A stretch of 6,874 nt of DNA from Candidatus Pacearchaeota archaeon (GTDB lineage: Archaea; Nanoarchaeota; Nanoarchaeia; Pacearchaeales; GW2011-AR1), in assembly GCA_002690445.1 (NCBI GenBank), contig NZER01000388.1, forward strand, positions 1 to 6,874, in the 5' to 3' direction. Each line of letters begins with the position of its first letter. Position 1 is the first letter of the stretch. The translations under genes and the position numbers were made by a program. The notes below the pieces were generated by a model. That model had not been told where the DNA came from, did no database searches, and worked only from the letters and a program-made list of their open reading frames with translations. This document shows, in pieces, positions 1 to 5,698 of the stretch.

Positions 1-86
1 CTATTTTAAAATCAATGGAGGGAGAGATAACTAGGTTTATAGAAGCCCGTGCTGCTGCTAATAAAGTACTGACAGAGGGAGTGTGA
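1..86 (+). CDS. C-terminal end of an upstream gene, product unknown (partial)
   Basis: An open frame enters from the left edge (first complete codon at nt 3) and stops at TGA, nt 84-86, giving 27 visible residues. They include EGEITRFIEARAAANKVLTE, an amphipathic, Ala/Glu/Arg-rich stretch that looks like a terminal alpha-helix. The other two forward frames close at nt 7-9 (TAA) and nt 32-34 (TAG), so this is the only forward frame that can be the gene end. It is in the same reading frame as the giant gene starting at nt 96, with only GAC TAT ACT between the stop and that ATG. Too little is present to assign a function. Its position suggests co-transcription with the polymerase gene, and it could be another part of the same protein module. 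That it is a real gene end is likely but rests on 27 codons. Confidence 0.6.
   Translation, partial: ILKSMEGEITRFIEARAAANKVLTEGV
75..81 (+). promoter_or_regulatory. Weak, distant ribosome binding site for the polymerase gene
   Basis: GAGGGAG lies inside the end of the upstream gene, 14 nt before the ATG at 96, longer than the usual 5-9 nt spacing. No better purine-rich core is closer; only a GAG at 85-87. The start at 96 is still favoured: it is the first start codon after the in-frame TGA (84-86), and only three codons, none of them ATG, GTG or TTG, lie between. Initiation may depend on coupling to translation of the upstream gene. Confidence 0.35.
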
Positions 87-95
87 GACTATACT

Positions 96-3000
96 ATGTC
101 AGTAGGTGAGGGTATTGAGTTCATAGCAAAGAGTGCAGAGGGTAGTCGTAACTATATTGGTGTTATCATGGATAAAATCAATAACCTAGGCAAGTTTGCT
201 GGCACCAGAGGTGAGGCATTACAATATAAAGATATGCTTATGGATAAGCTAGCTGCCGAGCTAGGTAGTACTGAAAATATGCGTAAGCTGTCACTTGATG
301 ATGCTGTGCGGGACTTTTTACAAGCCAAGAACTACGATGCACTGGCAGATTTAATGCTTAGTGTGCATAAGAACATTGAGCTTGGCAGGTCATTTAATGT
401 AGACCAGGCAGAACAATTGAAGGCAGATGCTGCTAAGTTTGGTGAATTATATAAACAAAGTATAGCACATAATATTGTTGAAAAAGATATACACATAGCT
501 AAGAAGTATGGTCTGGTTCATCCTGATAACATTAATCAGATTGACCCTGAGTGGATCAAAGACATGGTGGATAATGGTATTCATAATAGTGTTAAGCATG
601 TACATGATAATATCTATGCAAATGATAAAGACTATGCCAATGATAATCAGAAGAGGGAAGCTTGGAAGAAGTTCAGGGTAGAAGAATTACCTGTACTGAT
701 TAAAGGTGCCTTTGCATCTATTGGTGGTTCTCGTAGCACAGCTCAAGTCTTTGGTAATACTATAGTTATAAAGAAAGATGTACCAGGTCGTTCCAATAAA
801 TCAGATGATTTCTTTAATATTATTGGTCCTTCAGGTAAGCCATATGATGTGTTCTTCCTGGAGCAGAAAGGTATCATCAGTGATAGAGAACAAACTGTTG
901 AAGCTCGTGAAGATCTGCATGATATACTAAATGGCAACACACCAGAGCAGCGTAAACCACGTGTTAATAAGGAATATATTGAATATTTTGAGAAGGAAGG
1001 TAGAGAGCTGAGTGAGTATGAACTGGCTGAAAAGATTAAGGAGTATGTGGAAGGTATGCCTAAAGAAGAGCTTGTGCCTATGGATCTTAATGCTGGGCGT
1101 ACAATATTATTCCATTGGACTGCTGATAATAAGGTTAGATTAAATACTGATTTTAATGCTTGGTATACTGCCAAGTTAGGCAGACTGCAAGGGGATGTAC
1201 GTACAAACTTTGAGAATAGTTTCTCCCATCTAGCTCCATTAGAAAGTCCTGGGTTTAAGGATGCAGAACTTAAGATGCAGCTTATGCACATGGACTATAC
1301 AAATACAGCTGGTCTTAATAGATTCTTGGAGACTAGGACATTATTTGATCCAGCTTTGCGTGCATCATGGTATGATAAATTCTTTAAGTATAGTAAATCA
1401 TCAGAGGGTGGCAATACATCTCGTATGTCTTATGAAGTGCTAGAATATATGTCCAGACATCATCCTGATAGGAACACAAAGGCAGCATTCAGATCTATCA
1501 TAGATCAAGGAGTTAATGCTTCTATCGTGAGGGATGAAGTGTTTACTGATGCTAACCCATTTTATAATTTAGGGAATATTAGACGCGATATAGAAGCCAT
1601 CTCTACCGACCAAACCAGGTCAGCTGCAGAGAGAGCCAATGCTGCTGAGTTTTTGCCCGAGCTTACTCCTGAATTAAAGCCTAGTACACAGTCTAGCTCT
1701 ATTGATGGTGGTATATTTATAAATGAAACCCTGGCTCGTACAATCTGGGCATTAGATGGTAAATCTATTGGAGATTTTAATGGTAAGAAGCCTGTTGTAT
1801 TTCATAATGATCAGGAGGCTGGCACTACAGCTATATTAAAGGGGTTCATGGTTTATCATCCAGATGTCGCTGGCAGGATGGGTGAAGCCAATATATTTAT
1901 GGGTGAGTCTACTGCTAAAGAGTTCTTTAGAGAAGGCTTAGTACCAATGAATTTTGTATCATCTGACTGGCGTAATGATATGCCTCAGATTAGTGCTGAT
2001 AATATGATTAATATTTTACCAACAGATATAGGTTTAGGTTTCAGAGGAGAGGCAGGAAAAGGTGTTGTTCTTTCTCACACATTGAATGACTTCCATGATG
2101 TGAGTATGACACAGGCAGTACGCGCATGGCAAGGGCTGGAGGGCCTAGTCAAAGAGATAGCAGGGTATAATACAGAGTTACTTGGTCGTTCTAACAATGA
2201 ACTGGCTAGGATATTATATGACCTGAAAACACAGGAAGGGTTTGAGTTTGATCAAGGTATTAATGCTCTATCTCAGAAGCTATTACATTATGGATTGGAT
2301 TCCAATCATGGTGTGATACGCACAGCTATATCCAGGTTATATCGCTCCAAGATGGTAGATATATTACGTAAGCCAATAACTCCAAAGGGATCTGATTCAT
2401 ATATTATCCCAGAGGTTGGCTTCATGCATCGTGCTCCTATTATTAGGAAAGTATCTACTGTAAACAGTACAGGTGATGAGATAGACACAGGTGCTAGAAT
2501 ATACACCAGCTTTGGTGGCATGACTGTTGGTAATAGTTATTATAAAAAACCAGTCACTAATGTTAAGGACCTGGATTTTGTGTACAAGGACAATGGTATT
2601 GATATTGTAGTACGTAAGGATGGTGAGAATTGGCTAACACATAATGTATATGAAGATATGGTGAGAAATCGTGGTGCTAGGCTATCTACAGCTGATCCTT
2701 ATACAAACTATGACTTTGCTCAGCGCGGTGGTGTACGTGGTGTGATCAATCAGATAGATGCATATATTAAAGATGGTACATTGCAATGGACATATGGAGA
2801 TGTGTTTAACCTCCTGAATACTGGTGTTGCTAGAGTCAGGGATAAAGATGGCAATCGTACACAGAAGAAGCTCCAACAACTAAGAGATAAAGTAAAGAAG
2901 TATGATATCCAGTTGGGTGCTAATGCTGTAGCTATTCCCAAGAAGGCATATGATATAGGTTTCCATAGAGTGGAGCGTATTAGTAACAGAGTGATGGGAG

Positions 3001-5591
3001 AGACTGCATCAGTTAATGCTTATGATCTACGTGTAATGCATCAACGTGACTTTGATGGTGACCATTTATATACCTGGTATGGTGCTCCATTTGAGATGGT
3101 AACACATAATATTAATAAGATGGCTATCATCCCAGACTATTATCAATTAGATAAGGTTCCACATAATGTAGATCCTTTCGGATTTGGTGGCTCTATTGAG
3201 GCTGGTAAACCACGAGCTGGTGTAATGAATAAGCCAATTGGATTCTCTGAACTGAAAAGACAGCAGGAAACTAAAGCTATTGCAGTTGGGGAAACTATTG
3301 GATGGAAGAATACCTTGAACTGGATGAATAATCTGGGCTTTAAGGTTGGTGTCCACGTAGAGATGCAGAACCTTAATGATGTAGCTGGAGATTATAATAA
3401 TTCTTTGGAAAGAATTGGTGTCATGATGAGGATGGGTAATGTTAATCAATCAGCAGTAGATCAGTATGGTGGTTCTAATGAAACACTGCGTACAAATATG
3501 CGTAACTATTTATTGTTTGGGGATATACCTGAAGGGGCTTCCATTGATTTGACCAGACATCATATGAATAATCAATCTATGTTTCGGATGAATTATGGTA
3601 ATCATCCTCAGCGTGCAGGGACATCACAGCAGACTATAGAGAGAGATATTATAACTACAGTAGGTGGTACGCTGCGTAAAGCTTCTGCTATTTTTAATGA
3701 TATCTATGATGCTGGTGGTAGTCATACACCTGAAAGCTGGGAGCTTCGTAATATTCAAAAGGATCTTCGTGGGTTATTTCAAGATCCTAATACATATGTT
3801 GTAAGGAAATTGTTGTGGAAATATCGTAAGAATCGTAAACATCAAATGGCTTTAGTTAAGATGTTTTACCAGGGTGGGGATCGTGCCATGAATTTCAAAG
3901 TAGGTGACCAACGTGCACTTGGGAATCTTATAAAACAGATAAGCAAGGGTAATGTTCCTACTCCTACTACTGAATTGATACGGTTCAGTGCCAAGTCTCC
4001 TGAAAGAGATCTTGAGACTGGTCAAAGAATCAATAGAGAAGACTGGTTGATGGGACTTAATAACTCAGGTTACCTTGTTAATAAGCTACTTAGTTCCCAT
4101 GCCTTTGATGATCAAGCTATGTTTGGGTCATTAAGCAAGGATCGTGTGTCATCTGTCACTACATTTACTCATAATCTACTAGAGCGTGTAGCTTTTCTTC
4201 AAGGGTTTGGTCAGAATGTAACTGAGCCTATAGAATATATGGGTAAGGGTGATAAGATGGAAGAAACAAATTTTGACCTACAGTATAAAGATGGACTTGG
4301 TAGAGGGTATAAAGGTGCTCGCAGGATGGAGATGGAAGGTGCTGTGTATAGTTTATTACAGCATGAAGGTGCTAGGTTAGCTAGGAATGTTCGTAAGTTT
4401 AAAGCTGGTGGTAAGTTTATGCAGTTTGATTTAGATATGGCTATGGAAAGATATTCTGCTGTTGAAGCTAGCATGAATCTAATAGAGAAGCGTGCATTGT
4501 CAGAGGTTAAGGATGTTGAGACCAGTACATATAAAATAACAGGTAAAGGATTCCTAAAGGCTAAGAAGAGAGATATGAAGTCAGGTGCTCGCTATGTTTA
4601 TGCATATAAGGGTGATATATTAAATAAAGATAAGCTGGGAGAGATAAATTTCAGAGATCTAGACTCACGTATAGGGTATGTTCCTTTTGGAGAAGGTTAT
4701 TGGGCTCAACCTGGATTTACATATCTAGAGATTAAGAAGCCTATTATACATCAGAGTTTAAATAGTGAGGACGCACGTGCAGGGTACTCATTATATAATG
4801 CTACACGTGACGCTGTCCCTGAATCATTCCTTGGTCCTGTTCAGGCAAAGAGTTTCAGAGAGCACACAGCATTAGTACAAGATCAGATTTCTGAGAATTA
4901 TAGAGATGTATTGCAGACTTTAAAGAAAGCAGGCAAGTCAGGCACAGCATATGTTGGAGAGTTATTTGCAGATGCTACTACTAAAGATCAATGGTTATTA
5001 GATGCATACTTTAAACGTTTTGCTGGAGATGACTTGATTAAACATCAGGAGTTATTGAATGCTGTAAAGTATCTGATTAAACCAAGGCCATTACAGGGTA
5101 AGTATGTTCCCACTAAAGGTGAGCTTCCAGGTGTCCCTGAGGTACCTTATCTATCTATGAATAAAAGACTTGTTACTGAGGTCATGCAATGGCTAAATAA
5201 TAATGGGTTCATGGAGGTGAACAAAGATGGTACAGTTAATGAAACCTTGCCAGGGCTGGAGTTATTCATGCATAATTGGATGAAGTATGATAAGAAGTTT
5301 AAAAATGGTAAAGACTGGGAGTTTGAAGATGTCAATCGTAGCATGGACTCACGTAGCTTGATGTTCCAGAATAATTATAATGCTAACCTTCAGAAGCTTG
5401 GAGATAGAGGACACCTTAGTTTGGTTAGCCACATGTTGTCTGATATATCATTTTATGATCCCGCTATGGAAATGATGATGATGGAGATGGATCTATTACC
5501 TGGTGGCAGAGAGATAAATAAGTTCTCCTTTGATGGTATTAAAAAGGATAAGGTCAAGGTAGAGCTTAAAGATAAGGGATGTAACAGATAA
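96..5591 (+). CDS. Giant single-chain DPBB DNA-dependent RNA polymerase, phage type (crAss-like/QDE-1-like), probably virion-packaged
   Basis: This 1831-residue protein most likely makes RNA from a DNA template. The decisive feature is DFDGD at residues 985-989, whose three aspartates would hold the catalytic magnesium as in beta' of cellular RNA polymerases and in QDE-1. Before it, residues 941-984 run GANAVAIPKKAYDI, then VERISNR, then an NAYDLRVMHQR strand, matching the order of a beta'-type double-psi barrel. After it, HLYTWY recalls the DLDGDxYxVxW of eukaryotic RdRPs. A helix with K1060, G1065, IG (1068-1069) and N1072 follows. A candidate first barrel with K582 and K655 lies at about 570-665. 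The first 550 and last 700 residues match nothing I recognise; they include a basic patch (1242-1249) and a Met-rich tail (1791-1798). No signal peptide or membrane segment is apparent. The crAss-like phi14:2 virion polymerase is a similar giant (about 2180 residues) with a DFDxD motif, so packaging and injection with the DNA are plausible but inferred. The gene ends in tandem stops, TAA TGA. Family membership is confident; virion location and lineage are less certain. Confidence 0.82.
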   Translation: MSVGEGIEFIAKSAEGSRNYIGVIMDKINNLGKFAGTRGEALQYKDMLMDKLAAELGSTENMRKLSLDDAVRDFLQAKNYDALADLMLSVHKNIELGRSFNVDQAEQLKADAAKFGELYKQSIAHNIVEKDIHIAKKYGLVHPDNINQIDPEWIKDMVDNGIHNSVKHVHDNIYANDKDYANDNQKREAWKKFRVEELPVLIKGAFASIGGSRSTAQVFGNTIVIKKDVPGRSNKSDDFFNIIGPSGKPYDVFFLEQKGIISDREQTVEAREDLHDILNGNTPEQRKPRVNKEYIEYFEKEGRELSEYELAEKIKEYVEGMPKEELVPMDLNAGRTILFHWTADNKVRLNTDFNAWYTAKLGRLQGDVRTNFENSFSHLAPLESPGFKDAELKMQLMHMDYTNTAGLNRFLETRTLFDPALRASWYDKFFKYSKSSEGGNTSRMSYEVLEYMSRHHPDRNTKAAFRSIIDQGVNASIVRDEVFTDANPFYNLGNIRRDIEAISTDQTRSAAERANAAEFLPELTPELKPSTQSSSIDGGIFINETLARTIWALDGKSIGDFNGKKPVVFHNDQEAGTTAILKGFMVYHPDVAGRMGEANIFMGESTAKEFFREGLVPMNFVSSDWRNDMPQISADNMINILPTDIGLGFRGEAGKGVVLSHTLNDFHDVSMTQAVRAWQGLEGLVKEIAGYNTELLGRSNNELARILYDLKTQEGFEFDQGINALSQKLLHYGLDSNHGVIRTAISRLYRSKMVDILRKPITPKGSDSYIIPEVGFMHRAPIIRKVSTVNSTGDEIDTGARIYTSFGGMTVGNSYYKKPVTNVKDLDFVYKDNGIDIVVRKDGENWLTHNVYEDMVRNRGARLSTADPYTNYDFAQRGGVRGVINQIDAYIKDGTLQWTYGDVFNLLNTGVARVRDKDGNRTQKKLQQLRDKVKKYDIQLGANAVAIPKKAYDIGFHRVERISNRVMGETASVNAYDLRVMHQRDFDGDHLYTWYGAPFEMVTHNINKMAIIPDYYQLDKVPHNVDPFGFGGSIEAGKPRAGVMNKPIGFSELKRQQETKAIAVGETIGWKNTLNWMNNLGFKVGVHVEMQNLNDVAGDYNNSLERIGVMMRMGNVNQSAVDQYGGSNETLRTNMRNYLLFGDIPEGASIDLTRHHMNNQSMFRMNYGNHPQRAGTSQQTIERDIITTVGGTLRKASAIFNDIYDAGGSHTPESWELRNIQKDLRGLFQDPNTYVVRKLLWKYRKNRKHQMALVKMFYQGGDRAMNFKVGDQRALGNLIKQISKGNVPTPTTELIRFSAKSPERDLETGQRINREDWLMGLNNSGYLVNKLLSSHAFDDQAMFGSLSKDRVSSVTTFTHNLLERVAFLQGFGQNVTEPIEYMGKGDKMEETNFDLQYKDGLGRGYKGARRMEMEGAVYSLLQHEGARLARNVRKFKAGGKFMQFDLDMAMERYSAVEASMNLIEKRALSEVKDVETSTYKITGKGFLKAKKRDMKSGARYVYAYKGDILNKDKLGEINFRDLDSRIGYVPFGEGYWAQPGFTYLEIKKPIIHQSLNSEDARAGYSLYNATRDAVPESFLGPVQAKSFREHTALVQDQISENYRDVLQTLKKAGKSGTAYVGELFADATTKDQWLLDAYFKRFAGDDLIKHQELLNAVKYLIKPRPLQGKYVPTKGELPGVPEVPYLSMNKRLVTEVMQWLNNNGFMEVNKDGTVNETLPGLELFMHNWMKYDKKFKNGKDWEFEDVNRSMDSRSLMFQNNYNANLQKLGDRGHLSLVSHMLSDISFYDPAMEMMMMEMDLLPGGREINKFSFDGIKKDKVKVELKDKGCNR
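1803..2090 (+). other. Candidate first (beta-like) double-psi barrel of the polymerase
   Basis: Residues about 570-665 contain AILKGFMVYHPDVAGRMGEA followed by NIFMGESTAKEF, then about 45 residues later GFRGEAGKGVVLSH. The first part resembles the lysine-containing strand and DG-x-x-x-S segment of the first barrel in QDE-1/RdRP-type enzymes. The second resembles the GRHGNKGV lysine loop of bacterial beta. K582 and K655 are therefore candidates for the conserved basic residues that contact the RNA end and incoming nucleotide. The placement upstream of the DFDGD barrel is the order expected for a fused single-chain enzyme. This was matched by eye on weak similarity and needs a structure prediction. 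Confidence 0.4.
2916..3095 (+). other. Catalytic (beta'-like) double-psi barrel core with DFDGD
   Basis: Residues 941-1000 hold the strongest functional signal in the window. The metal-binding aspartates D985, D987 and D989 are encoded at nt 3048-3062. About 20 residues upstream, R961 and R965 in the VERISNR stretch fit the position of the conserved arginine of the RxP loop in beta' (NRAPTLHR), although the proline is replaced by N964. PKKAYDI (948-954) recalls the LPKKMA element of beta'. An earlier segment, KPITPKGSDSYIIPEVG (759-775), may be the first strand of the same barrel, equivalent to the KRVDYSGRSVIVVGP strand of beta'. If so, roughly 165 residues are inserted in the barrel. Confidence 0.8.
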
Positions 5592-5698
5592 TGAAAGTTA
5601 ACGAAAAAGTTATGTCATATATACCCCATTTTCAAACTCAAAATAAAAAGGTGCCCTACCCTACATATAGAATTTTCAAACCTTTTAGGAGAAGTTAA
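5591..5698 (+). CDS. Possible small 35-residue protein bridging the two large genes
   Basis: An ATG at 5591 overlaps the polymerase TAA by one base (TAATG). It opens a 35-codon frame ending in TAA at 5696-5698, which overlaps the ATG of the next gene in the same way (TAATG). The product would start MKVNEKVMSYIPHF and be basic and aromatic with a PFRRS end; no domain is recognisable. An AAGGG at 5574-5578 is 12 nt from the start, too far for a good ribosome site. The double stop-start overlap favours a coupled leader-type ORF that passes ribosomes across the gap. A 35-codon frame in an AT-rich gap also arises easily by chance, and the same bases hold a repeat and a ribosome site that could be what is really selected. 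Confidence 0.3.
   Translation: MKVNEKVMSYIPHFQTQNKKVPYPTYRIFKPFRRS
5616..5637 (+). repeat. Intergenic direct repeat, copy 1 (CATATA-N6-ATTTTCAAAC)
   Basis: CATATA at 5616-5621 and ATTTTCAAAC at 5628-5637 are separated by TACCCC. Both blocks recur exactly, in the same order and orientation, 44-48 nt downstream. The copies sit in the only substantial gap between large genes, so they are candidates for a promoter or protein-binding site. A and T dominate both blocks, so chance is a real alternative. Confidence 0.4.
5664..5681 (+). repeat. Intergenic direct repeat, copy 2 (CATATA-N2-ATTTTCAAAC)
   Basis: CATATA at 5664-5669 and ATTTTCAAAC at 5672-5681 match copy 1 exactly, but the spacer is GA instead of TACCCC. 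This copy ends just 5 nt before the AGGAG ribosome site of the downstream gene, so transcription starting here would leave an extremely short leader. The unequal spacers argue against a simple two-box promoter in both copies. Confidence 0.4.
5687..5691 (+). promoter_or_regulatory. Strong Shine-Dalgarno for the downstream gene
   Basis: AGGAG (within AGGAGAAG) sits 6 nt before the ATG at 5698, near-ideal spacing. An in-frame TAG at 5686-5688 lies just upstream, which fixes the start at 5698 because the next in-frame ATG is at residue 16 with no comparable site. The contrast with the weak site of the polymerase gene suggests the downstream product is translated independently and more strongly. 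Confidence 0.85.

Noticed and set aside
84..86. General recoding of TGA as tryptophan
   Set aside because: No TGA occurs in frame across 1831 codons, Trp is encoded by TGG throughout, and TGA follows the polymerase TAA as a second stop.
743..1291. 182-codon reverse-strand frame
   Set aside because: It lies wholly within the polymerase gene, is Ser/Leu-rich as expected for an antisense shadow of this codon usage, and has no recognisable domain.
1261..1443. 60-codon forward frame in another phase
   Set aside because: It is nested in the polymerase gene with no ribosome site or recognisable motif.
3147..3449. 100-codon reverse-strand frame, and the shorter reverse frames at 2306-2521, 2682-2941, 4211-4474 and 5147-5344
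   Set aside because: All overlap the polymerase ORF completely and show low-information composition; two of them even overlap each other in different frames.
96..5591. N4-type (T7-family) virion RNA polymerase
   Set aside because: N4 also has a giant virion polymerase, but that family uses palm-domain motifs, whereas this protein carries the DFDGD of the double-barrel superfamily.
5592..5697. Rho-independent terminator after the polymerase gene
   Set aside because: No GC-rich hairpin followed by a T run is present; the only inverted repeats are short and AT-rich.
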